Shown: positions 47,650 to 59,500 of the stretch, one piece after another
Numbering within the stretch: the stretch's first letter is position 1
Layout of the letters: each line of letters opens with the position of its first letter
Origin: Poa pratensis
Lineage: Eukaryota > Streptophyta > Magnoliopsida > Poales > Poaceae
DNA length: 64,000 bases
Direction of reading: 5' to 3'
Assembly (NCBI GenBank): GCA_947311845.1
Contig: CAMZMU010000117.1
Coordinates: 71,023,444 to 71,087,443, forward strand
Translations under genes and position numbers: made by a program
Notes under the pieces: model-generated
Databases searched by the model: none
The model's input: the letters and a program-made list of their open reading frames with translations, nothing else
What the model was told of the DNA's origin: nothing

Positions 47650-49041
47650 GATTGGCATATTCAAAATTGTTGAAAAGATCTCGTCAGTGGCGTATCCAGG
47701 AAAAAATTGGAGGGTGGGCACACTACAACAAAAGTGTTGCACCACGGATTTTTTTTTACCAAACGAATAGTATAAATAGGCGATGAACTCACAAAATGGT
47801 ACATCAGAGAGAACATAAAGTAAAAAAGGTACTTAAATAAAGGAACAAAAGTTAAAGAAAAAGGGAAAGTAGAAAAAGGAAATGGGAAAGAAACATATGA
47901 ATGAAAAAATAACATAACTACATCCTTACGTAGACTAGAACAAGAACACCACGTACGTTCAAGCAAGATCCAAGCGATCGATCAGTTTTTTTAGGCTTAC
48001 GATCGATCAGTTAAGCAAAGCGCGTGCGGCAGCGGCAACAGAACACAATTGGGCCAGCCCATAAACTCGAAACGGTAGAACCAAATCACCTAGGCGATAC
48101 CTAGGATCTCCGCATGGCCCATCGTATGTAGGGGGTTCGAAAATTTCCTCAAAATTCTGGGTGGGCCCCGGCCCCCCGGCCCACCCGCTGGATACGCCAA
48201 TGGATCTCGTCTATACTTGTCCTGTAGGTTGGGGGGAAATCCATGAGGTGTAGGGTTGCGCCTGGGGTTCAACCCCGGGTGGCGTCGGCTTGTCAAGACA
48301 GCCATTGCTGAGATCAATGGCGACAAGCTCTTCATACAGGGAGAGGTGCGCGTACAGCTTCCCCTGAAAAAAGGCGATGTCGAGGATGGTGTATATCTCC
48401 CGCATCACAACACACGAGTTGATCTCATCGGCCGATCGACACGTAGAGATAAAGACTTTGGATGTCGAGTTGTCACTGACGAGTACGGCCACAAGGGGAT
48501 GACCGTTCGGCGACGAAGCCGCCATGGACATCACCACCTTACGTATCTTCATATTCATATACAGCTTCCGCTCGAACTTGTCGTCGTCGTCGTCGTAGGG
48601 TTTTACCATCTGAGACTTCAGGAGAGCGGCCAGCTCCAGGAGAGGCGCCGCCGCGCCGGAGAATGCGTTGAGCACGCAGCACCGCCCGTTCTTGTGGTGG
48701 AGGAAAAACATATTCTCGCCGGCGCTATAGAAGGGGCAGTCGACATTTGGAATAGGCAGACGGTGCATCTTCTTGTTGGCGGCATCCAAGACGGTACCGA
48801 CCGGGAGGGCTAACCATGGGAGCTACGGCAGGGCAGGGGGCAGAAGCTTGGCGCCCGTGCGCCATGGGCGGCACACGGCGCGCAAGCGGACGCGGTCGGC
48901 GAGAGACGTGAGGCGGGAGAGCACGTCGCCCAGGAGATCCAGTGTCAGGTCGGGCCATGCGGACTTGCATGGAGGTTTCGTCGACGCCGTGATCACGCAA
49001 GTTTTAGATCTCGATGATTTCGTCGACGCCGCCGCCATCAC
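47589..49041 (-). pseudogene. F-box protein with DUF295 (KIB1-4-like) domain, disrupted
   Basis: The minus-strand frame begins at 49041. F-box: WPDLTLDLLGDVLSRL, then RVRLRAVCRPWRTGAK. An in-frame TAG at 48823-48825 follows PPALP, after which the frame continues LPWLALPVGTVLDAANKK, then RLPIPNVDCPFYSAG and GENMFFLHHKNGRCCVLNAF, a DUF295 propeller pattern, to about 48290. The frame is then lost. A hAT-like MITE interrupts it at 47685-48202, and the tail (LHGNILDRYLVESM) resumes before the palindrome. Such proteins are SCF ubiquitin-ligase substrate receptors, a large fast-evolving family in grasses. This copy has a stop, a frameshift, an insertion and a truncated end. Confidence 0.82.
47685..48202. 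mobile_element. hAT-like MITE (518 bp) in the F-box pseudogene
   Basis: The left end is CAGTGGCGTATCCAG. The right-end complement is CATTGGCGTATCCAG. The exact 8-bp duplication GATCTCGT lies at 47677-47684 and 48203-48210. An 8-bp duplication and a CA(G/T)TGGCG terminus fit the hAT superfamily. Noncoding. Confidence 0.85.
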
Positions 49042-49413
49042 GAAAGTTTTAGATCTCGATGAGTCGATACGAGGAAGTTTTTAAGCTGATGTGGAGCCAG
49101 TTTGGTGCTAATTCTTTTCCTTCCTTAAATATACTAATGTACTGTATCGGACTACAATATGCCCGTCTTTCCAGGGATCGCCTACCTGTCGACCTGGTCG
49201 ACGCCAACGTGCCGTCGCACATCCCGCGCGTAATGACTATCGTCTTGTGGTGGGAGCGGATGAGCCCTGATGGGCCGGCTCTGTGTTACACCGACACGCG
49301 GTTCGTGCCGGAGTGGAGATGGACATCCGTGCAACGATTTTTTTTTAATCTTTCTGAACCTTGCTTTCTTTCTTTCTTCTTGAACAAGTACCATCCCTAC
49401 TCAATTATTAACA

Positions 49414-50938
49414 CTCGAACTACTTTGAAAGTTGTGTACATGAAAATTATGCGGGTCCACGAGTAGGTTCCATTCCCATACTCAGTTTCGAGTTTCGTCG
49501 ATTATAACTTCTCAATTTTGAATAGATGTTTGAAACATGTTTAGCCAAATTTTATCGAATTCGTCACGCTCGGCTGACCGTTTGAAATATTATTTGGTGA
49601 GTAGGTTAACATCCACATTTCGCCCAACTTTCATGTTGTAATTTTTTCGTTTCGACGATCATATACGAGATGTTCGAAACTATTTTTGAACACGGAATAT
49701 GTGTTTGAACAGGATCTGAGTTTGAACGATTTTTGAAAACGTCGTTGAACGGAATTTGGTTTTGAACGGAAATGGGAGAACGGTTGCACAGATTGTGTGT
49801 TTTGAACAGGATCTGAGTTTGAACGATTTTTTTAAAACGTCGTTGAACGGAATTTGCTTTCGAACGGAAATGGGAGAACGGTTGCACGGATTGTGTGTTT
49901 GAACGGGATCTGTGGAACGATTTTGAAAACGTCGTTGAACGGAATTTGGTTTTGAACGGAATTCTATGAACGGAAATTATTTTTGAACGATTTTCAAAAA
50001 GTGAACAAAAAAGGTATTTGAACGGAAACTATTTTTGAACGATTTTAAAAGGCGAACAGAAAAAGTGTGTGAATGGAAATTATTTTTGAACGATTTTCAA
50101 AAAGTGAACAAAAATAGGTATTTGAAACATAAATTATTTTTGAACGATTTTAAAAGGCGAACAGAAAAAGTCTATGAACGGAAATTATTTTTGAGCGATT
50201 TTCAAAAAGTGAACAAAAAAGGTATTTGAACGGAAACTATTTTTGAACGATTTTAAAAGGCGAACAGAAAAAATCTGTGAACGGAAATTATTTTTGAACG
50301 ATTTTAAAAGGCGAACAGAAAAAATCTGTGAACGGAAATTATTTTTGAACGATTTTAAAAGGCGAACAGAAAAAATCTGTGAACGGAAATTATTTTTGAA
50401 CGATTTTCAAAAAAGTGAACAAAAATAAGTATTTGAACGGAAATTATTTTTGAACGATTTTAAAAGGCGAACAGAAAAAGGCTGTGAACGGAAATTATTT
50501 TTGAACGATTTTCAAAAAGTGAACAAAAATAGGTATTTGAACGGAAATTATTTTTGAACGATTTTAAAAGGCGAACAGAAAAAATCTATGAACGAAAATT
50601 ATTTTGAACGATTTTGAAAAAGAGAACAAAAAAAGGTATTTGCACGGAAAAAGCAATTTTAAAAGGCCCTCAAACATACGTTACAAGATTATCTCATATA
50701 TGACTGTCGAAAAGAAAAACTTACAACATCAAAGTTGTGTGTTACGTTGAGATTAACCTCCTCGTCAAATGATATTTCAATCGGTCAACCAAGTGCGACG
50801 AATTTGATAAAATTCTTCTAAAAAAGTTCCGAGCATCGATTCAAAATTAAAAAGTTACAATCGACGAAATTGAAAATGGAACCTACTCATGGACGCGCAT
50901 AATTTTCATATACACATTTATTTTAAACTAGTTCGAAC
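49414..50938. mobile_element. Long-TIR element enclosing a tandem array
   Basis: The left arm (about 49414-49605) contains CTCGAACTAC, ATGAAAATTATGCG and GAGTAGGTTCCATT. The right arm (about 50750-50938), read on the complement, contains GTTCGAACTAG, ATGAAAATTATGCG and GAGTAGGTTCCATT in the same order. Arms of about 190 bp and an AT-rich repetitive core suggest a Mutator-type or foldback element. A target duplication was not identified. No transposase. Confidence 0.65.
49655..50650. repeat. 51/53-bp alternating tandem array
   Basis: Two unit types share GAACGGAAATTATTTTTGAA plus CGATTTT. One continues AAAAGGCGAACAGAAAAA (about 51 bp), the other CAAAAAGTGAACAAAAA (about 53 bp). They mostly alternate, giving a ~104-bp higher-order period from about 49980. 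Left units (49660-49980) are longer and more diverged. Because 51 is a multiple of three, short repetitive open frames (for example 50243-50428) appear. They are not genes. Confidence 0.88.
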
Positions 50939-52075
50939 ATGCACTGACACGTATACTGCATTTCGATAAGGAACATGCAAGAAGCAGTTCATTTCTTATG
51001 TGTAAGACTGAAGGAAACACGAAACAGCGAACCACAACTAATATTCCAGTTTTCAAAAATAAATGAAGAAATAGTACGAACATAGTACGCTTTCGAGAGA
51101 AAAACACACGCGCACGCACCAGAAGCCCATTATGGGCCAGCCCAATGGAGCGAACGGGGGGTGTGCGACCGTGCCTATCATCTACCTGGTCGATGAATAG
51201 GTTTCGCCGTCTTTCCATACGAAGAGTCGCGCAGGAATCGATTTCCATGGGCTAGTGAACCGACTGTCCGGCGCAGCCCATGTGGTGTTTGCCAAAGGAC
51301 CAATATAACCCATCACGGGCCTTTGCTTGCTCACAGGCTTTTGTTGAAAACAACAATATATCTAAAAAAAAAAGCTACAAACGTCAATTTGATTTTAGAA
51401 AAGCCATCATGGCAACTTTATTAAATCTCAAAGAGGCTTAGGATGACTCCAACGGCGCGACGCATTGAGTCCGCGCACGTCCATTTGGGTCGACCTGGAC
51501 CGAAATGAGAGCCCAACCAAACGGTGTCCAACGTCGCTACCTCCAAATCGGGGACGTAGGCATCGTGGCGCTGCCTGACGGGGTGCTCTAGCCCGGCTCT
51601 TACTGGCGGCGAGTAGGACGGAGCCCCTGCCACATGTGACTGGGGCTGTTAAGCCTCTCTAGCCGATCCCTTAAGATTCGTCAGAGGAGTAAAAATTTCA
51701 TTTTAAGTGGCTAAACCAAACCTATCTGACCCCTCAAAGGCTTTAGAGGTGTATAATTTTTTACTCCTCGCGTTGTCCGACTCTAAAATATACTGGGTCG
51801 TGTCTCGTTCAGAGGAAAAAATCGGCACTCCACCCCATGCCGACACTCTCCCCCACACGCACCGCATCGTTGCTGACATTGCCTCCGACGACCGCCCTTA
51901 GCCTCTAACAATACCCCGCAACCTCCGCCACTCACCGTCACGGTGGGCAGAGTTACCTTGGGGTAGCCGGCGGTTTCCGGCATGGTTCTTCCCAGTTGAA
52001 GTCTAGTTATCTAATCGTCACCTAGTTGATTTCTCATTTTGCGCCAAGTCTGATCTTTCATTTTGACTGAATTAG
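50939..52075. other. Repeat-derived spacer, no gene seen
   Basis: Mixed GC- and AT-rich DNA between the long-TIR element and the Stowaway MITE. Open frames at 50928-51248 (-), 51421-51633 (-) and 51707-51983 show no domain. Direct similarity to 52440-52520 is seen on the far side of the F-box insertion at about 47490-47527. Confidence 0.35.
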
Positions 52076-52077
52076 TA

Positions 52078-52200
52078 CTCCCTCCGTCCAAAAAAAAGTG
52101 TCTCAGATTTGCCCAAAAATGGATATATCTATACATGTTTCATGTCTAGATACATCCACTTTTTGGCTAACTTGAGACAGTTATTTTAGGACGGAGAGAG
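52078..52200. mobile_element. Stowaway MITE (123 bp)
   Basis: CTCCCTCCGTCC at the left and GGACGGAGAGAG at the right are flanked by TA (52076-52077 and 52201-52202), the Tc1/mariner-type duplication. A(T)-rich internal hairpin, noncoding. Confidence 0.9.
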
Positions 52201-52800
52201 TACAATTTAATTGGGTCGGTTTAGCTTCTTGGTCTGCTTCATTTTGACTTAATTAGTAGGATTTAATTGGGAGCTCCATCTGATTGTGCAATAAAGCCTT
52301 TAGACACAAAAAGAAATCTTCTGTATTACTTCGTCTGATTTTTCATTTTGATTTAATTAGTAGGATTTAATTAATTGGGCCGGTTTAGCTTCTTCGTCTG
52401 CTTCCTTTGTGATTCAGGTTTGGCTCGGTTTTTTCCCAGTAGATGCGGTATGGAGGGGGTATAGTTTGTAAAATCGATGCGCATAAATTTCATATATATA
52501 GTGTGGCAGCTCACTTACTGAAATAAATGACGGACTGAGTGAGAGAACTAAATATATAAGCAACTAAAATAATTGGATAATGAGTCAGCTCTTCTGCAGC
52601 AGTCTTACAACTGACACCTGAGCAGCTGAGTTCGTTGCCACTAGAGCAGCAGGTGATCCCGCTCCAGAAGATGCTATCAGCTGGTAAATAGTACCAGCTG
52701 AACAGGCACAGCTAAACTGTTACATACATAGACATGATGGAAGAAGTGGTGAAACTGGATGTCTGGATACGATCATCGTTGATTATTCTAGCCGTTGGGT

Positions 52801-53589
52801 ATCTCTGGAACAAGGTTTTTGAGTCACCGAGCCAAGTCACCATCCTGCGAGTCGCTGTATAGTCGCCCAAGTTGCGTGAATACTCGCGAGTCTCGTGAAT
52901 AAAGGGGGGAGATTTTTCTCTCACTATTTGTAAATGCACTTTGAATTCCAATAAATAAATAGATGTTCATATGTGAGGACTGGTGATTGCGCACATTAGT
53001 TGTGTATGTTTTGTGTCACAAATTAAACTGGACATAAAGTGGGAAACTCGATTCTCTTATATATCCCCCTCCGTTCAAATTGATACATCATATATATTCC
53101 TCGTTGCAGTACTACGTGTACAAGGGTATGCTTGGTTCATGAGACTTTTTTTCTACTAAGTTGTGATAAGGCGAGAGCATGAATCTATAAGAAAAGACAG
53201 CTGCTCAATATTTTAGCAACCAACTTGAATCCATATCACACACCGTGGCAGCGTAAGAACTGCTTCATTAAACAAGGTATCCAAAACCTTCTAAGCACAT
53301 TATCACAAAATGATGTCTAAAACGAGCCATGTATAATATAAGATAACCTCCGCGCCATCTCGAACCGCTTACAAAATGTTAGCACCACCTGACATAAATA
53401 AGTTGATATATACCCCCACGCGTCTTTCAATCTTGTAATGAAACAACTGCTGCCTTGGGGGTAGAAAGCTACAAGCTAATCCAACAGATCAGGGCTACAT
53501 TTCCTTGCCATGTCAAAAACAAAAACGGATACAGCTAAACTTGGTTTCCTAACATATAGGAGTATGTTACACTGCTGGAGTTCCACTCA
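52801..53589. other. Spacer and probable HEN2 3' UTR
   Basis: The stretch nearest 53590 probably holds the minus-strand 3' UTR. A half Stowaway-like motif (CCCCCTCCGTTCAAATTG, about 53066) is present. No gene seen. Confidence 0.4.
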
Positions 53590-56500
53590 TCACAGATACA
53601 ATGAGTTGGCGAACATGATACCCCGGCGTAAGCTCTCACTGGCCGATCCGAACTTGTTCTCAAGGTTAACCTCCCCAACAGCTTCAGCAGCAGCTTTTAG
53701 CTGACAACAGATTCACACAGTCAGTTGGTTTTAAAAAAAGGAAAAGAAGGCAGGTCTGATTTTGCTGACTACGTACAAACTTTGGAACAGGGAAGTGAAG
53801 TGGTGCCGTGGTGGGCATAGAAGAAAGTGGATGCCATTCACAATTCATGCATGGAGATAAAAATGTAGGAAACATTTCTTGCATATCTAGCTACATTTCC
53901 TCCTACCAAGAGACACAAGTTACCTTTACATCTAATAAATATTTCATCCGTTCCGAATTATAAGATGTTCTCACTTTTAATGAATTTGCATGTACATAGA
54001 CGCGTTTTAGTGTGTCTGTTCACTACTTCACTCATTTCAATCCGTTTGTAGTTCACATTGATATTTCCAAAAGATGAGAACAAGGCAGTAGCCTAGTGGT
54101 GAGGGTCACAGTGGTGCACCCTGCGCCCAGGGTTCGAATCCCGAAGGGATCAAATTTCTGGTGCCTCGTCCAGGTGGGCTCTCATATAAAGATAAGTCCT
54201 GGGTGCTAGGCCCATGGATCTAGTTTTTTTTTCTCCAAAAGATCTTATAATTTGGAACGGAGGAAGTACCACTGATGTACTACACCAAGCCATGTCATCA
54301 GGGATTAAAACAATTGAACTTAGTTAACAATTCTTGAGCAACTGAGCTATGAAATGATCCAGCTAGAATTTCTAACTTGCACGCATTACTCGCTCGAACA
54401 ATGAGAGTAAGAGTTCGTTTCAAACTTTAATGGACACTTCCATAGAAGCCAAGAGGATAATCAAAGGCAGAAAATTTCAAATCCAAAAGCGCCATTAGCA
54501 AAACATTCTGATGCTCCAAGTGATTTAGGTATAGTTGGTACCTGATTCAGAAATTCATCCAGCCTCCTAACTAGCCGTATGATGCTTCCTTCAAAAATAT
54601 CAGTCATTTCTATAACCTCTCCGAAGGTGGCGCCCTGTGTGAAAATAATAATCAGGTATCGACATATGGCTAAACACATTGCATCTGATCGGAAGATTAG
54701 ACATGATAAGATCAAATGTCACAATCGGAAATATGATACCCCCAAAACCCGGATAAAAGTATCTCTAGAATCATGAACTGCATAGTCTGACCAACCTTTG
54801 ACCAGCAGTATATGACGTCCATCAGGTAGGGTTTACAAGTTGATTCAACGTATTCCTCCACATTTACGTCCAATTTGCATTCCCGTTGTACCTAAAACAA
54901 GAACCGAGACATCAGAGATCCCAATAAGTATATTAACTGGGGAGATGGCAAAACAGTGATGAATACAAGCATGCACCTCAGCAATTTTTCTTGCAGCCTC
55001 TTGGAGTTGCGACATTGGCTTAGAAAGCTCATTTCTCAGGCGTATTTGCTCACTAGACTTCTCACACGGTACAAAGCAGCTAACAACAGAAGCAACTTGA
55101 TGATGGTCCAGATCATTAAATGTACCTAGTCACATAAACATATTAATGCAGCACTGAATATAAACTTAAGAAAAAAACTGAAGACATATCATATTAAACA
55201 GGTACCATTAAACATAAGTTCAGTGATAAGCAGCTCATCCCCAGTGTCTATTAAACAGGCAGCACGTCCTTTTAACTGGAGAACACCATCCGCATCAATG
55301 TGACCAAGCATTTTCAGAACACGAGACCGGTTCTTTAGTTCATCTCTAAATTTTTGTAGCTGAATGGAGGAGAATGTAAGAATGCATTCAAGCTGTTTAA
55401 AGAGGATCGAGTACGCAAAAAGTTCAACTAACCTGTGAATCCCGCATCTTTGACTTTAGTTGTTGAATTTCATGATTCAGTTCAGCTTTTCTTTGGTACC
55501 ATGACAGTTGCTGGTCACTTTGATCAGACTAAGACAAAGAAATAGCAAAAAAAAAAGTTGGTCATGGTAAATAAAGCACTGGACATTTCTTAATTGAAAG
55601 GTCATGATAAGACATACCTTATGAAGTGAGTGAGAACATAGTTTCTGCTCAAGAACCTCAAGTTTATGAACCACGTCAACTAATTCAGGTTCTTCAATAC
55701 CCATGTCCTATTAATTATACCAGTTAATATCAGATTCTCAATGTAAAAAATGATACCAGGATTCATTGCTTAAGGATGCCAGATGAGTATTTTAATAAAT
55801 GATGCTCTGAGGACGAAATACTAACATAAGGTACATCAAGCGAGAACATCAAAGGGTTTTGTGAACATGTGATATAATAAATAAACAGGTGAAGCTCATA
55901 TCAGTATGTCAGCTACAGCATATGTTTTCTCTGCCTGTGTATCATGGTGGACAATGTATTGAGGAAAAATAGATATGCTTATATCTCATCTGAAGAGCTG
56001 GTCCCAGTACATCTAAATCCTGACGAGATATATTTGAATTCTCGTATTTTGAATTTTGAGTTTCGCCAAACGAAAATGACACTTGCCATGCAAAATTTAA
56101 AAAGCTTATAAAAAGATATTATATAAGAAGAATAAAATGATACTTGTCGGGCAAAATAAACAACAGCTTAAAAAGAGACATTATGTGAGAAGAATTTTCA
56201 CCGTAATGGGATGTAGCTTCGGAAGCCCTTGGGGGTAACGCTTTCCTAGTTCTTGAACTGCAAAAAGTATGTTTTGTCTTGCTTCAGGTGGTCGTAGATC
56301 AGATGGAATGCTGATTCTAACGCTGCTTAGACCAGATACTAAAAGTAATGGTACAGGCACCTGCAAAAACCTCAACATTAGTCAAAGTAAATTTTGCGCC
56401 ATCCATAAAGACCATCATAAAATGATAGTCCAGCGAACTGAAGATATGCCACCAAAATAAAAACATTTGTCACAAGCTTCAACTCACCACATGCATCTCT

Positions 56501-59500
56501 CCCTTCTCCCCAGGACGAGGTGGGCATGGCTTTGAACGTGATCCATTCTCATTCGAAGTAGAAGAACAATGAAGCAAGGTATCCACTATATAGTTATTAC
56601 TGCGAGATGCACTTAATGCAGGGGGGAGAGTACTAGATGCTGCAGGTTTCTTCACAACATTTACAACCACACCCCATCCCCAATCTGTTGAACCATCCCT
56701 CACCTTAACCTGCCATGGTGCAAATTGCTCAGTGTAAGGGAGCTTGTGTACAGAACCAACATCATAAATCGTAACAAAGCAATAATTGATAAGAAACACA
56801 AAAGTGAGCAGAAGTAGATACAGTATTCCTGCCGCAGTGCTGTTTCTTATTAGTCAAATACAACGATGATAACTGATGAAGATGTACATCTCATCCTCAA
56901 TCAAGAACAGACCCTATGAGAAATGGAGCTACATACCAGCCTTCCAGGAACCAAATATAACAAAGCTCTTTCTGGTCTTATCATCTCAGACATGATTTTC
57001 TTCTCAAGTTCAGATATATCAAGCACTAATTTGTGATATTCAGCAAGATCATTCTGTACAGGGAGAAGTGTTAAGACTGTTAATCAAACAGAAGGCATAA
57101 TAATGTATACTGCAATCAAAATAGCATACCTCTCCAGAAGAGTCCAGCAAGCTGGCTTCATTTTCCAACGTTGTAATCTTCTGGATCACTTCAGGTAATG
57201 CCTGAAAAGCAATGGAAGCTAATCTGTTACACTGCCAACGATATCTTAGGAGAGGCATCTACAAGAGGCCCTGAAACAAACCTTTTCATACTGAAACTGG
57301 TGGAAAGAATTCCGGATGACATGTTCAGCAGTAAACTGGCCCTCAGCACGACTCAATAAATTCAGAATAGTGTAGTAGCTCAGTCGGAAAGTACTGATGA
57401 GAGGTGCTGGTTTACCTAACACCATGTCCTTGATAACACTCATTTCCATCTGCAAAGTTAACTCATGTTAAGAGTTAAGACCAATGATTACAAGTCAAAC
57501 TAAAGGAAGTACATGACCACAAAACAAACACTTAAAGTGCATCTAAGTTGCATAAGAATCATGGCTTACATAATAAATTTTATATGTCAGCAAATTCAAG
57601 CATGTCTTGGAAGACAGCCTCAATGGCATAAAATGAATGTCAGCACAACTACTAGAGTTGGAACAAATAAATTTGCATAACTATTGGGAAGCAAAGTTAG
57701 AATGAATACGGACCAATATCTATTGGGAGGAGAATTTCGACAGAGCAAAATGACTGGATGCATTTGACCAAATTATTATATTTATTTTAAAGAGTTCACT
57801 AGGTTTCTTGAGTCAAAACGGCATACCAAACCTACTTGCATGATTATCATCCTCTATAAAATTTATTACGAAAAACAAAGATAGTTCCAACATAAGACTG
57901 CGCAGACTTACCTTCTCATCTATCATTATAACACAAATGCCACGGTCATCCTTGCCACGCCGACCAGCTCTTCCACTCATCTACAAATGAATACAAAGTC
58001 ACAGTAAGAAGGGCATGTACATTCTATTTCACCTACTAAACCTATATGCCTGACTGCATTTCACATTAGATTTACCTGTATATATTCGCCAGAACCAATA
58101 AAACGGTTACTATCACCGTCCCATTTTTTGACAGATGTGAAGACAACTGTTTTTGCAGGCATATTCAGCCCCATGGCAAACTGAGGAAAAACAATCATGT
58201 ATTAACCAAATGCTGCTCCTAGAGTGTAAGATGCATACTCGATAGTATAAAACAATAATTCTCTGACAACCAGAAGTGCCTTGGGATGTAATTCCAAACT
58301 ATGCTACATGTAAAGGGATAAAACAAGTTTAAGATCAAGTGGGGTGATTAGGTCAAAGGGCACACCGTTTCTGTAGCAAAAAGAGCTTTCACAAGACCTT
58401 CTTGGAAGAGCAATTCCACCAGCTCCTTAATTATTGGAAGCAGCCCAGAATGGTGTACTGCGATACCTCGTTTAAGAAGAGGCAGCATCAACTCTATAGC
58501 AGGTAAACCTCTATCTTCCTCGCTTAAACACAAAATAGCACTACGGAAAACCTGCTCGATATTTTCCTTTTCTTCTTCAGTGTTGAAATCAAGTTTTGAC
58601 ATAGACATTGCATGGTGCTCACATTCTCTTCTACTAAAGCTGAAAATTATGACTGGTTGAAACTTGCGCTCCATAATCATCTGCAGATTAGCATTAATCC
58701 AAATTAAGCAAGAGATGACTGAAATAAATTAAACCAAAAAATAAAGCATCAACAACTAAAAAGTGAACATCTACACTTGAGAGATGGACTAGTTTTCTTA
58801 TCTAGTAGGCGGTAAACCATCTATTGTTTGTAAATTCAGAAAGCACAGTAAGGCTAGAATTCATGTTGCCCTACCTTGACAATTCTGTATATGTCAGAAG
58901 TTCCAGAAGCATTCCCACCTTTTGCAATTCGACCACTGGCTTTAGGTCCACCACCCTTCCTACCATCTGATAGACTAGGTTGCTTTGCAAATGTGTCTTG
59001 CAGCTTTAAAAAATTATCCTCCCTGAACTGACCATTTTCATCTACTACGAGGTAGAGACCAGACCCACCTATTGGGAACACATAGTGCTGTAATGGCGTC
59101 GGCCTGAAGTCCGTGTACACCACATGACAAGGTTGCTTGTGCAGATTGCATATCCACTCAGCAAACTCGGTTGCATTTGACATGGTAGCAGACAGAAAGA
59201 CCATCTTGATGGCCGGGGGGAGGAAGACTATACTCTCTTCCCACACAACGCCTCTCTCACGATCCTTCATGTAGTGGATCTCATCAAATATAACCCAACC
59301 AACTTCCTTGATCACCTCGGAGCCCCTATAGAGCATCGCCCTCAGGATTTCCGTCGTCATGACCAGGCAAGTGGCATTTGGCTGAAGCGTGACATCACCA
59401 GTCATCAAACCAACATCAGAAAACTCCTGACTAAGCTCCCTGTACTTCTGATTGCTCAGAGCTTTCAACGGAGAGGTGTATATGACTCTCTGCTTGTCTC

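Larger units (their letters stand above)
44699..52800 (+). pseudogene. Shattered tandem duplicate of the 3' half of CSTF64
   Basis: Blocks in the same order and orientation as CSTF64: 44699-44815 (matches intron 3, about 19918-20035), 44820-44945 (intron 6, about 21005-21105), 45127-45255 (intron 6), 46930-47255 (end of intron 6, exon 7 copy near 47133-47175 with about 7 extra bases), 47262-47395 (intron 8), 52577-52800 (exon 10 plus 3' UTR). Exons 4-6, 8 and 9 are missing. The exon 10 copy keeps GAGCAGCTGAGTTCG and the same stop but has lost a base near its start. Introns are retained, so this was a DNA-level duplication and not a retrocopy. It was later opened by several insertions. Confidence 0.82.

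Noticed and set aside
50035..50428. Repetitive open frames reading NDFKRRTEKICERKLFL
   Set aside because: A by-product of 51-bp tandem repeats, where 51 is divisible by three. No start context or conservation.
49655..50650. Regularly spaced repeats considered as CRISPR-like
   Set aside because: Units are contiguous without unique spacers, in a plant genome, inside a transposon.
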